Positions 54,144 through 62,187 of a DNA stretch of 64,000 nt are shown here, piece after piece. Position 1 is the stretch's first letter; each line of letters opens with the position of its first letter. Made by a program: the position numbers and the translations under genes. This DNA is from Neiella litorisoli. GTDB lineage: Bacteria; Pseudomonadota; Gammaproteobacteria; Enterobacterales; Neiellaceae. Where the stretch lies: assembly GCF_014773395.1 (NCBI RefSeq), contig NZ_JACXAF010000019.1:28625-92624 (forward strand), written 5' to 3'. The notes beneath the pieces are model-generated. The model was not told the origin of the DNA. It saw only the letters and a program-made list of their open reading frames with translations, and searched no databases.

Positions 54144-54163
54144 TGTCCAGTTTTAAAATGACA
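54144..54163. promoter_or_regulatory. TGTC-N12-GACA inverted repeat, candidate activator site
   Basis: TGTC at 54144-54147 and GACA at 54160-54163 form a perfect inverted repeat around an AT-rich centre, about 160 bases upstream of the sigma-54-type promoter. Sigma-54 activators bind such upstream sites. Assignment to a particular regulator is inference. Confidence 0.35.
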
Positions 54164-54232
54164 GTTTACTTGGCAATTAAAGCATATACTAAGCTACTGT
54201 ACGAACAGATCGAAATTCCAGTGTTTTCTTGA

Positions 54233-54249
54233 TGTCGAATTTTTTTACA
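54233..54249. promoter_or_regulatory. TGTCG-N7-TTACA near-palindrome, candidate activator site
   Basis: TGTCG at 54233 and TTACA ending at 54249 flank a T-run, about 75 bases upstream of the GG-N10-GC element. This is a normal distance for an enhancer of a sigma-54 promoter. It shares the TGTC...ACA ends with the element at 54144-54163, so the two may be the same binding site type. Confidence 0.35.
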
Positions 54250-54321
54250 CTTGCCCGCCTCGATTAACTGAAACCTCTTCGAAAACCAAACAAAAACATT
54301 AACAATCAGCAACTTAAAAAG

Positions 54322-54338
54322 TTGGCATCCAATCTGCT
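54322..54338 (+). promoter_or_regulatory. Sigma-54 (RpoN)-type promoter for the PEP-CTERM gene
   Basis: The element TTGGCA-N8-TGCT has GG at 54324-54325 and GC at 54336-54337, exactly ten bases apart, as required for -24/-12 recognition. TTGGCA matches the -24 consensus fully, and the -12 box has one mismatch (C for T). Transcription would start near 54349, giving a leader of about 70 bases. PEP-CTERM genes of exosortase A systems are known to be controlled by the PrsK/PrsR pair with sigma-54, which fits. Confidence 0.72.
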
Positions 54339-54421
54339 TATATGTCACTGAACACAAACCATGGCGAAGCGGGATACGCTTCCCGCATTCAGTCAATACT
54401 TAGCTCTTTTAGGAGAAACTT

Positions 54422-55183
54422 ATGTTACGGAAACTTACTACAGCCGCCTTCGCCATGGCGTTGAGCGCAACCGCTTCAGCAACAATGATCGATGGCATCT
54501 CTTTCGACGAAGGCGATTTGTTCGAGAGCACCGGTACTGTTGTACAGGAACTTGATACTGTTACTGGTTCGTTTACTGCGTGGGGTAAATTCGATACAGA
54601 GCTTGCTTCCTCAGCGTTTCAGTGTGGATCTTGCGATCTGACATTCATGATCAGCGGCTTTGTATTTGAAGAGTCACTGAGCGTTACAGGCACGTTACCT
54701 CTTCAAACGCCGAGCGTGAATGCATATTCCGGCGGTACCATTGAAATTTATAACCAAGCTGCAGGTTCATTTGATGTTAACGACGAAACGTCAGTTATTG
54801 GCGATGCAAGTGAACTTTGGCTGAGCTTAGCTGGTTTTGAAGTTGCAGCAAACTTGCTTGCGCCATTGCCGTTTTTCGACCCAACTCTGATGGCTTCTTT
54901 CGTTGGTTCTGTTAACGCTCTGGGCTTACCTTCTGGTTCAGGCTATTTGCAAGTAGTCGGCGGTGCCGCTGCTGAAGTATTTGATACTAATACTCTATTT
55001 GCTGGCGCGGACATGGCGTTCAACAGTAGCTTTATCTCTAGCGATATCGATGGCACAACAATCATCTCGCTGGGTAGTGCAGATATCGCTGCAAACTCAA
55101 TCCCAGAGCCAGCGTCTGTTGCTCTAATGGGTCTTGGTCTGCTGGGCTTCGTTGGCGTAGCACGCCGTCGCAAAGTTAAGTAA
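54422..55183 (+). CDS. PEP-CTERM sorting domain protein (exosortase substrate)
   Basis: The 253-residue protein has a signal peptide (1-20, ending 'SATASA') and a low-complexity, Ser/Thr/Gly/Asp-rich body with one Cys pair ('CGSC'). The sorting tail is complete: 'SIPEPASVALMGLG' (P228-E229-P230), a short hydrophobic helix and 'ARRRK' near the end. The exosortase would cut at the P-E-P motif and leave the protein at the surface or bound in the polysaccharide matrix. The start has a near-perfect AGGAGA seven bases upstream. It is the only PEP-CTERM gene seen in the window and has its own promoter and terminator. The body matches no family I recognise. Confidence 0.93.
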   Translation: MLRKLTTAAFAMALSATASATMIDGISFDEGDLFESTGTVVQELDTVTGSFTAWGKFDTELASSAFQCGSCDLTFMISGFVFEESLSVTGTLPLQTPSVNAYSGGTIEIYNQAAGSFDVNDETSVIGDASELWLSLAGFEVAANLLAPLPFFDPTLMASFVGSVNALGLPSGSGYLQVVGGAAAEVFDTNTLFAGADMAFNSSFISSDIDGTTIISLGSADIAANSIPEPASVALMGLGLLGFVGVARRRKVK

Positions 55184-55215
55184 CAAGACTTGCTGCCAAG
55201 CGCAGCGAAGACAAG

Positions 55216-55245
55216 AAGCCAGAGCGTTTGCTCTGGCTTTTTTTA
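55216..55245 (+). terminator. Rho-independent terminator of the PEP-CTERM gene
   Basis: The stem AAGCCAGAGC-gttt-GCTCTGGCTT is followed by a run of T's, about 30 bases after the stop codon. It is a strong, perfect ten-pair hairpin, so the PEP-CTERM gene is monocistronic. Confidence 0.9.
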
Positions 55246-55304
55246 TGGCTAAAAGCTGTGAGATAAAGCCGTACAACCACCTAGATCTGGATTCGAAAAA
55301 ACAT

Positions 55305-55345
55305 AAAAAAAGAGCAACCACTGTTCAAGTAGTTGCTCTTTAACT
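55305..55345 (-). terminator. Rho-independent terminator of the FAD oxidase operon
   Basis: Read on the minus strand, AAAGAGCAACTACT-tgaac-AGTGGTTGCTCTTT (one G-T pair) is followed by a T-rich tract ending ATG. It lies about 35 bases past the stop of the FAD oxidase gene and ends the minus-strand operon. Confidence 0.85.
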
Positions 55346-55379
55346 GCTGGCGCTAACTTAGCAATTTGCCAACAATTGA

Positions 55380-56993
55380 CTAAGGCTGGTAACGCCCTGG
55401 CGCAATGACATTATTGGGGTCCATCACCTGTTTAATGGCTTTCGATATCTGCCAGCAGGTCTGCGCCGGATCGAGCATCTTGTTTTGCTGCTCGACATTG
55501 AGACGATAAGGCACACACCCTTGCGATAACCCTTTTTCAACCAACTCATCCAAACATGCTTTCGCTTGTTCGGTGGCTTCACTATCTGCTGCATTGAACA
55601 AAATTGGGATCGTACTATCGGTCAAATCAAAGCGCAGATTGGTTAACGTAATCAGTGGCTCAATACCGTATTGCGGGCATACATCTCGCACCATGTTAAC
55701 AAAAGCTCTCATATGGTCAGCCTTGGTAGGCACCAAAGGCGCGTACCACATTAATCCACAACCATCTTTTGCCGGATTCATCTCTTTGCTTTTGTCGGCT
55801 TGGACATTGGGGTTACGCCAATAAGCTAACGGTAATGCGACCTGATTCGGCTGACCGAGCATAATTTGAATGCCCTCAGCCATCGCCTGAAGCTGTTCCC
55901 GTTCATCTTTCATGAGCGACGTAGGCAGTATTTTCAATACCAAGCGCGCTGTTCGCAGTAACCAACCTTCGGAAAAAATAGTCCGATAAGCATGCTTTCG
56001 AACTCGACGATGAATATCCTTTCGCGCAGCTTTTACTATTTCTTTTGAGCCATAGATGGAGCCAACTAACATCCAGCCAGGCACTTGATATTTTTTAGCA
56101 AGCTTCTGACATTGTTCTTCGGACATTACTTTATGTTGCTCCGGTCCATTTGGGTTGGGTGCCACCATGGATAGAATGCGACGTCGATCCATCAAGTTAA
56201 TAGACCCAACTACCCCCTCATAGTCGCGGAGTATGTTTTGCATTAAGTTGACCGCAACTTCCAAATCTTCATCTTGACTGAACTGAACGTAAAAACTCTC
56301 AAAGTCTTGTGGACATTTAGCCAACCGTATTGTCATTTCAGTAACGACTCCCATATTCGATTGGGTAAACAACCCATCGAGATATGGACCGACCTTCCAC
56401 TTAAATGAACGGTCCGCTAAATGATGTTGAGAATTATCCATACCGTATAGGCTGGAGCGATATTGTCGACCATCAGCCAAATAGGCAGTAACCGCAGTAA
56501 CCGCTGCAAAGTGATCGGCATAAGGCGTGATGCCGTAGCCACGCTCAAGGGCGTTACCGACGATACTGCAATTTGGCCCTGCACCAGTCACTGGCACCAT
56601 AAAATCCAGATTTCGTTCTTGTAGCCAAGTCACTAAATCAGCTTGCGTGACACCAGGCTCTAGGGTGATCAAACCTAGCTGCTCGTCAAAATCTATAACC
56701 CGCTTTAAGCCCGATAAATCAAGAATGTATATGGGCTGCTCATCACTAACGGGCAGCGCACTGCCATAGCCCCAGTTGCGCCCAGAGCTAATGGGTTGCA
56801 GGCTAGCACCTTCTGCGTTAGCCCAAGCCAACACTTCGGCAACTTGGCTTTGCTCGGTGACGACAAAGGCGCCACAGAGAGTTCGCGATGCACCAATTGC
56901 GTTCCCTCCGTATTCACTCTCAGCTCGCAGTTGATCGAGCCAAGTGATGCTGTGAAAGGATTCAGGACACGTTGTTATCGGGTGATCAGCCAT
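55380..56993 (-). CDS. FAD-dependent oxidase (VAO/PCMH family)
   Basis: The 537-residue protein has a PCMH-type FAD domain (about 35-215). 'QPISSGRNWGYGSALPVS' (66-83) is the FAD pyrophosphate loop, followed by 'ILDLSGLKRVI', 'LEPGVTQADLVTWL' and 'TGAGPNCSIVGNALERGYG'. The C-terminal half is a substrate domain like that of vanillyl-alcohol oxidase and 4-cresol dehydrogenase. The tail ends 'DPNNVIAPGRYQP', as in those enzymes. It would oxidise a phenol or alcohol substrate. It is the last gene of an operon with the PLP decarboxylase and AMP ligase, which suggests one pathway. It is not a close match to DprE1, though both belong to the VAO superfamily. Confidence 0.82.
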   Translation of the reverse strand: MADHPITTCPESFHSITWLDQLRAESEYGGNAIGASRTLCGAFVVTEQSQVAEVLAWANAEGASLQPISSGRNWGYGSALPVSDEQPIYILDLSGLKRVIDFDEQLGLITLEPGVTQADLVTWLQERNLDFMVPVTGAGPNCSIVGNALERGYGITPYADHFAAVTAVTAYLADGRQYRSSLYGMDNSQHHLADRSFKWKVGPYLDGLFTQSNMGVVTEMTIRLAKCPQDFESFYVQFSQDEDLEVAVNLMQNILRDYEGVVGSINLMDRRRILSMVAPNPNGPEQHKVMSEEQCQKLAKKYQVPGWMLVGSIYGSKEIVKAARKDIHRRVRKHAYRTIFSEGWLLRTARLVLKILPTSLMKDEREQLQAMAEGIQIMLGQPNQVALPLAYWRNPNVQADKSKEMNPAKDGCGLMWYAPLVPTKADHMRAFVNMVRDVCPQYGIEPLITLTNLRFDLTDSTIPILFNAADSEATEQAKACLDELVEKGLSQGCVPYRLNVEQQNKMLDPAQTCWQISKAIKQVMDPNNVIAPGRYQP

Positions 56994-57019
56994 AGATTAT
57001 CTGTCTCTATTGTTCTGTC

Positions 57020-58273
57020 TTAGACAACCCATTCGAGCGCCGAGTTGTGACTTAAGAATTGATTTGGACTTGCCGTTAAACCATAGGCACCACTTTGAAA
57101 AATCGCAATGATATCGCCTAGGTCTAACTTGGGAACCTCGAGCTGTCGCGCCAACACATCTAGGGGGGTACACAAGGGCCCGCAAATCGTCACTCTTTCT
57201 GCTGCTTCTGATGCCATCTTATTAGCAACAACAATCGGATAGTTCTTTTTCAACAGCTGGCCGAGGTTACCGGAGTTAGCTAAGTGATGGTGCATACCGC
57301 CGTTAACCATGGCAAATAGCTGGCCTCGTGATGATTTCACATCGGTGACTTGGCAGAGGTAAACTCCGGCTTCGGCCATAATGTAGCGGCCCAATTCCAA
57401 AATTATTGATTTATCAACAACGAACGCTTGATGTTCGTTAACAATCGAGCGAATAGCTTGGCCGTATTCAACTAAATCAACGGGTTTGTTATTTGGGAAA
57501 TATGGCACACCAATACCACCACCAAAATTTAGTTTAGTGACAGTTAATTGATGCTCCTCGCTGAGGCGCTTGAAACACAAAAGGCTTTGGCGGAACTGCT
57601 CGACCAATGCGTCAAGCTGTAAACATTGAGAGCCTGCATAAATATGAAGGCCAGAGATCGATACCAATGGCGAAGCTTTAACAAGCGCAACCAAATCTGC
57701 AAATTGTTCCTCATCTATGCCAAAAGGCTGAGCACCGCCTCCCATGTGCATGCCTGAGGCCTTGAGTTGGAATTGCGGATTGAGTCGAACGCCCACAGCG
57801 ACTTGCTGCTGATTGTGATTCGCCCAGCTAATCACGCGCTGCATTTCTATCAGCGATTCAACCGATAAATGGCCACCGAGTGCCAATGTCCGTTCAATTT
57901 CGTCAACCAACTTGGCCGGTCCTGCAAAGCTAACTTGGTCGGCGCTAAACCCCGCCGCCATGGCTCGTTCCAATTCGCCAATGGAAGCAACATCAACACC
58001 ATCAACAACAGCTTCAAGCGCGCTAAGCACCTCAGGATTTGGGTTCGCTTTGACCGCATAGAAAATGTCAAAACTATCAGGCAATTGACTTCTTAGTTGC
58101 TCAACTTGCCGCCGAGCAACAGCCATATCGTAAACATAGCAAGCGCTGCCTTCACTACGGGCCATCCAGTCTTGCGCGGATTCGCCAGCCCACATTAACT
58201 GCTGCCCAGAAAAGCAAATGGGCTGCTGAAAACAATGTCCGCTAACCAGTTCAGTTTTTGTTTGTAAGGTCAT
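57020..58273 (-). CDS. PLP-dependent decarboxylase, exosortase A-associated
   Basis: The 417-residue protein is a fold-III decarboxylase of the diaminopimelate/ornithine type. Lys75 in 'FYAVKANPNPEV' binds PLP. 'NFGGGIGVPY' holds the phosphate loop and 'GRYIMAEAGVY' follows the standard order. 'ICGPLCTPLDVL' gives the active-site Cys. Exosortase A loci regularly carry this subfamily next to the AMP ligase. The gene overlaps the ligase gene by 23 bases. The amino acid substrate is unknown; it may be decarboxylated or isomerised while attached to a carrier (inference). Confidence 0.92.
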   Translation of the reverse strand: MTLQTKTELVSGHCFQQPICFSGQQLMWAGESAQDWMARSEGSACYVYDMAVARRQVEQLRSQLPDSFDIFYAVKANPNPEVLSALEAVVDGVDVASIGELERAMAAGFSADQVSFAGPAKLVDEIERTLALGGHLSVESLIEMQRVISWANHNQQQVAVGVRLNPQFQLKASGMHMGGGAQPFGIDEEQFADLVALVKASPLVSISGLHIYAGSQCLQLDALVEQFRQSLLCFKRLSEEHQLTVTKLNFGGGIGVPYFPNNKPVDLVEYGQAIRSIVNEHQAFVVDKSIILELGRYIMAEAGVYLCQVTDVKSSRGQLFAMVNGGMHHHLANSGNLGQLLKKNYPIVVANKMASEAAERVTICGPLCTPLDVLARQLEVPKLDLGDIIAIFQSGAYGLTASPNQFLSHNSALEWVV

Positions 58274-59816
58274 AAAGCCAATTCTCTTTAACGTATTGTC
58301 GGTCTAATTTGCCATTTGCGGTCAATGGCAATTGCGGCACCACGGCAAAATACTTAGGCCATAAGTGATTTGCTGAATTAGCTCGATAAGCCGCCTGTAA
58401 TTTGTCTCGGTGGACTGGGTTTGCTTCGATAAAAAGGGCGATCGCCTGACCTAGCTCCAAATCATCAACGGCTAGGCAAGCAGCTGCACCAACATCAGGT
58501 AACGCCTCGGCAATAGCCTCAACTTCTTGCGGGCTAACGCGGTAACCGGATGTTTTTATTTGTTGATCTTGGCGGCCAACAATGAACAAGTCACCATCAT
58601 CATCCATATATGCCAAATCACCTGACCAGACAGCTCGCTCGTCACCGCCTTTAGCCAACGGCTCTGGCAATTTGGCAAACCGCTGCGCTGATAAATCAGG
58701 TTGTCCCCAATATCCTTGAGCCACCAATTCACCGCTATGAACCAGTTCGCCGACAACGCCGGGCGGGCAAACTTGCTGTTGTTCGTCTAATACCAACAAC
58801 CGCGCATAGGGTATCGCTTTGCCAACACTAAGGGGTTTCTCAGAAATTTTTTGCGGCGCCAAATAGCTCGACCGAAAGGCTTCGGTCAAACCGTACATGG
58901 CAAAAATTTGTGCTTGTGGGAATTTTTCAGACAACAATTCGATTAATGATGTTGTCAGTGCGCCACCTGAATTGGTCACAAAACGCAGACCAAGGTTGGG
59001 CTCGAGCGTCTCTTTAAGCAACTGATACCAAAGCGGAGGGACGCCCGCCAATCCAGTTACACCATGCTTAGCCACATCATTGAATACCGCCTTTGCCAAT
59101 AAATAATTGTGCAATACGACAGAGGCTCCGACACGCCAAGCAGAAAGGAGCTGATTAAGCCCATAGTCAAAGCTAAAAGGTAGTAACGCAAGAATGCGAT
59201 CCTGAGGAGTTAGCTGCAAATAGCTGGCAACACTATCAGCACCGAGCCACAGATTTTTGTGGGTTAACATCACGCCCTTGGGTAACCCCGTACTACCGGA
59301 TGTGTACATTAGTACAGCTAAATCATTTTGCTGACATCGAGTGACTGCGGAAGGACCGTCTAGCGCCTCAACCCAATCTTTTAGCACATGCGCATCTTCG
59401 GGTAATGATGATGTTGATTGTTCGACAATCAACTGGGAGACTTGGTCGGTGTGAAAAGCAGGCTCTGCAGCTAATTGTGACCAGCGAGCCGGACTGGTTA
59501 TCAGCACCTGAGCACCTGAATCAGCCATGATATGAGCTAATTGTGCCGCTTTCAGGCCTTGATGAGCGATCACCACCACACCACCACATTGCCATACCGC
59601 GAACATTGCCATCACTTGCAATGCGGTCTTTGGTCCGTACAAAACAACACGTTGACCATGCTCTAATTTCACATCACGCTGTAAGCCAGTAGCAATCATG
59701 GCGACTGACTGTTTTAATTGAGCAAAGGTATAACATTGGCCGCCAATCAGCAGCGCCAAGACATTATCATCTGCATCTGTAAGCAGGTCATACATCGTAC
59801 GAGATAGATCAGCCAC
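58251..59816 (-). CDS. AMP-forming acyl-CoA ligase-like protein, exosortase A-associated
   Basis: The start is set at GTG 59816, with AAGGA seven bases upstream; an earlier TTG at 59834 lacks a ribosome site. The 521-residue protein is a full adenylate-forming enzyme: 'MYTSGSTGLPKGVMLTH' (about 170-186) binds ATP, then 'AMYGLTEAFRS', 'SGDLAYMDDDGD' and the catalytic Lys503 in 'TANGKLDRQ'. It probably activates a carboxylic or amino acid and loads it on the ACP encoded at 48462-48722. It is the first gene of the operon. The 90 bases to the divergent protease gene must hold both promoters. Confidence 0.9.
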   Translation of the reverse strand: MADLSRTMYDLLTDADDNVLALLIGGQCYTFAQLKQSVAMIATGLQRDVKLEHGQRVVLYGPKTALQVMAMFAVWQCGGVVVIAHQGLKAAQLAHIMADSGAQVLITSPARWSQLAAEPAFHTDQVSQLIVEQSTSSLPEDAHVLKDWVEALDGPSAVTRCQQNDLAVLMYTSGSTGLPKGVMLTHKNLWLGADSVASYLQLTPQDRILALLPFSFDYGLNQLLSAWRVGASVVLHNYLLAKAVFNDVAKHGVTGLAGVPPLWYQLLKETLEPNLGLRFVTNSGGALTTSLIELLSEKFPQAQIFAMYGLTEAFRSSYLAPQKISEKPLSVGKAIPYARLLVLDEQQQVCPPGVVGELVHSGELVAQGYWGQPDLSAQRFAKLPEPLAKGGDERAVWSGDLAYMDDDGDLFIVGRQDQQIKTSGYRVSPQEVEAIAEALPDVGAAACLAVDDLELGQAIALFIEANPVHRDKLQAAYRANSANHLWPKYFAVVPQLPLTANGKLDRQYVKENWLYDLTNKN

Positions 59817-59906
59817 CGAATCGTCCTTGGGCAATGCGTTACTCAGCTAAAATAAAAAGAATTTAGCGACAACCAGTTATTGAGCACAATTTTATCGGGT
59901 AATCCT

Positions 59907-60671
59907 ATGATTTATAGAGGTAAAAAAACAGCTTTCATCATCATCTGCTGGCTTAGTTTGGCAGTACCCAACGTTTTTGCCCACAATCCATTGCCGCAAA
60001 CCATCCAAAAAGTTAAGCCAAGTGTTGTTGGAATAGGCCTGTTCGACCCATTGGCTGCGCCGAAAGCAACATTAATGGCAACCGGATTTGCGATTGGTAA
60101 TGGCACATTAATCGCCACCAATGCCCATGCCATACCAAAACTGAACAAACAGAGAAACCAATCCATCGCGGTACTGATCCCCGGGGGCAGAACGTCTCAA
60201 GTTTATAAAGCCACATTGGTTGCACGCGATGATGAGCATGATTTAGCCATCGTTAAGCTCACTGGTAAACGGCTACCAACGCTACAGTTCTCCCAAAAAA
60301 CCGTACTGGAAGGCCAAGCCATCGCATTCACCGGCTTTCCTATTGGCTCGGTGCTCGGCCTTTATCCGACCACTCATCGCGGCATCATTGCCACCAAAAC
60401 ACCCGTAATGCTGCCTGTTCCCGAAGTTGGAAAATTAACGGCTAAACAACTTAAACGGCTGCGAGAGCCCTATGAAGTGTATCAACTCGACGCCACCGCT
60501 TATCCGGGTAACAGTGGCAGTCCAGTTTACGATCAAGAAACCGGCGACGTCATCGCCATCATTAACAAAGTGCTATTGACCGGCAACAAGGAGTCAGCGC
60601 TCACCAATCCTAGCGCCATCTCCTATGCGATTCCGGTCAAGCACTTGCAGGACCTGCTAGACGGATTGTGA
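59907..60671 (+). CDS. Secreted trypsin-like serine protease
   Basis: The ATG at 59907 gives a clean signal peptide ('MIYRGKKTAFIIICWLSL', cleaved after 'VFA'). A TTG at 59880 would add nine unneeded residues. The 254-residue product is a trypsin-fold protease with the catalytic His in 'ATNAHAIP', Asp in 'DDEHDLAIVKL' and Ser in 'YPGNSGSPVYD'. It has no PDZ domain, so it is a single-domain relative of the HtrA/DegP group. It should be periplasmic or secreted. It converges with the symporter gene, and their last 15 bases overlap on opposite strands. It has no evident link to the exosortase genes. Confidence 0.88.
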   Translation: MIYRGKKTAFIIICWLSLAVPNVFAHNPLPQTIQKVKPSVVGIGLFDPLAAPKATLMATGFAIGNGTLIATNAHAIPKLNKQRNQSIAVLIPGGRTSQVYKATLVARDDEHDLAIVKLTGKRLPTLQFSQKTVLEGQAIAFTGFPIGSVLGLYPTTHRGIIATKTPVMLPVPEVGKLTAKQLKRLREPYEVYQLDATAYPGNSGSPVYDQETGDVIAIINKVLLTGNKESALTNPSAISYAIPVKHLQDLLDGL

Positions 60672-61838
60672 TTCGGCTGCGGCCGCTTCAACAGCATCGC
60701 CATGCCAACGATCGAGCCACAATGCAATGACGCCATCACCGGTGACATTGCAGGCCGTACCAAAGCTATCTTGAGCCAAATACAAGGCGATCATCAAGGC
60801 AATAGCACTTTCACCAAAGCCCAACATCGAGCTTAAAATACCAAGCGCTGCCATGATTGCGCCACCTGGCGCGCCCGGTGCGGCGACGAGGGTAACGCCC
60901 AGCATGAGGATGAATGGCACAATATTGCCCAGAGTTGGCGCTGCCAGTTCTGGCCGCATCAACATCACAGCAGTGGTACAGGTCACAATAGTGATCACTG
61001 ATCCAGAGAGATGAATCGTAGCGCACAGTGGTACTGCGAAATTCGCAATCGGCTCTTTGACTTCGTTACGCTTGCTGCTTTGCAGCGACACCGCAATAGT
61101 GGCGGCGCTCGACATGGTGCCAAGCGCGGTAAAATATGCTGGCAACATATTCTTCAGTAGCATCAGAGGCGGCTTTTTGTGGATCAAACCCGTCACTAGA
61201 TAGAGCCCCGTTAGCCACAACCAATGCATCGCCACCGCCATCATCAGCACTACAGCAAACGTCTGCAAAGTCTCAACCGCCGAGCCTTCCAACATCATTT
61301 GAGTAAAGACCCCGGCGATATAAAACGGCAAGGCCGGAATAATCACTTTTGATAGCAACAAGTCGATGATTTGGCGACCTTCGTCAATCACGTAACGCAA
61401 CTGCTTTGACTCAATCGCACTCATACCTATACCCAGCACAAATGCCATCACTAACGCGGTCATGATGCCTAGGGGCGGTGCAATAGCAATAGAGATAAAC
61501 GGCGTCAGCAAGTTGTCACCAGTTGAAGTTGGGATTTCTGCTTGCGCTACCAATGCGGGTAACAATTGGCTTGCAACCAAAAAAGCGAGCACTCCGGCGA
61601 TCACCGTCGACGAGTAAGCTAAGCCGACGGTGTGCCCAAGTAGTCGTCCCGATTGCTTTGGCAAGGCACCGATACCGCTGGCGATATAGAGCAAAATAAT
61701 CAACGGGATGGTGAAGCCGATTAACTGGCCAACAAAGACCTGCACAGTTAGCATGATCCGCGCTAACCATTCGGGCGCAACGGCACCAATAATAAGACCA
61801 GCAATAATGCCGACAATGAGTTTCAACAACAGATTCAT
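60657..61838 (-). CDS. Dicarboxylate/amino acid:cation symporter (DAACS)
   Basis: The 393-residue membrane protein has the GltPh/GltP pattern. A hairpin 'TMSSAATIAVSL' and 'PLCATIHLSGSVIT' come before the substrate site. 'PGAPGGAIMAALGIL' gives the second re-entrant loop and 'QDSFGTACNVTGDGVIALW' gives the helix that binds the carboxylate. It imports dicarboxylates, glutamate or serine/threonine with Na+ or H+. The basis for substrate choice is not clear from sequence; the third helix region is short. It is probably a single-gene unit. The 349-base upstream gap carries its promoter. Confidence 0.9.
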   Translation of the reverse strand: MNLLLKLIVGIIAGLIIGAVAPEWLARIMLTVQVFVGQLIGFTIPLIILLYIASGIGALPKQSGRLLGHTVGLAYSSTVIAGVLAFLVASQLLPALVAQAEIPTSTGDNLLTPFISIAIAPPLGIMTALVMAFVLGIGMSAIESKQLRYVIDEGRQIIDLLLSKVIIPALPFYIAGVFTQMMLEGSAVETLQTFAVVLMMAVAMHWLWLTGLYLVTGLIHKKPPLMLLKNMLPAYFTALGTMSSAATIAVSLQSSKRNEVKEPIANFAVPLCATIHLSGSVITIVTCTTAVMLMRPELAAPTLGNIVPFILMLGVTLVAAPGAPGGAIMAALGILSSMLGFGESAIALMIALYLAQDSFGTACNVTGDGVIALWLDRWHGDAVEAAAAESQSV

Positions 61839-62187
61839 AAAGCCTGTCTCTTATGACAATTCAGACTCGCGCTTTGTACCATAAGCGACCGTTAAATATC
61901 TGTTATTGCCGACATATCGGCGTGTCGATCCGTAGCTTCTTTGACAAACCTCATGTTTTAACTTGATCACTTTATTTTGCTTGAATCAGACAGATTTTTT
62001 GAACTTGGTGGCAGTTTGATTTTGTTGCGTTATCAAAATAAAAAATCAATGGAAATGCCCTGTTATGCTGTTGCCTCTTGTGAGAGCCACACAAGAAAAA
62101 AGCGTCGCGGTTGAATAAAAATAGAAATAGATCGTCCGGCGCCAAAGTACCAGCACATTTATTCCTATAATAATTTGAGGCTTATTC
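61839..62187. other. Divergent intergenic region
   Basis: These 349 bases separate the symporter gene from the unrecognised plus-strand gene. They are AT-rich. A TTGACA at 61941-61946 on the plus strand has no good -10 box at the right distance. A seven-pair hairpin TCTTGTG-agagcca-CACAAGA lies at 62076-62096 but is followed by A's on the plus strand, so it is not a terminator there. No gene or RNA is recognised. Confidence 0.5.

Larger units (their letters stand above)
54102..54421. other. Divergent intergenic region with PEP-CTERM promoter
   Basis: These 320 bases separate the N-acyltransferase gene from the PEP-CTERM gene and contain no credible open frame. They hold a sigma-54-type promoter at 54322-54338, a TGTC-N12-GACA inverted repeat at 54144-54163 and a TGTCG/TTACA near-palindrome at 54233-54249, all listed separately. 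The stretch is AT-rich. No sigma-70 promoter for the minus-strand gene stands out. Confidence 0.7.

Noticed and set aside
55380..56993. Reading the FAD oxidase as DprE1 of a decaprenyl-arabinose pathway
   Set aside because: The motifs and C-terminal half fit the 4-cresol/vanillyl-alcohol oxidase group better, and the gene is in the ligase/decarboxylase operon, far from the UbiA gene.
60657..60671. Fifteen-base tail overlap of the protease and symporter genes as a special regulatory feature
   Set aside because: Short convergent overlaps are common in compact bacterial genomes and nothing else marks this one.
61941..61969. Sigma-70 promoter with TTGACA at 61941
   Set aside because: At 16-18 bases downstream only TGATCA-like sequence is found, a poor -10 box.
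62076..62096. Hairpin TCTTGTG/CACAAGA as a terminator
   Set aside because: It is followed by A's on the plus strand and preceded by no gene end on either strand within reach, so it lacks the T-run needed.
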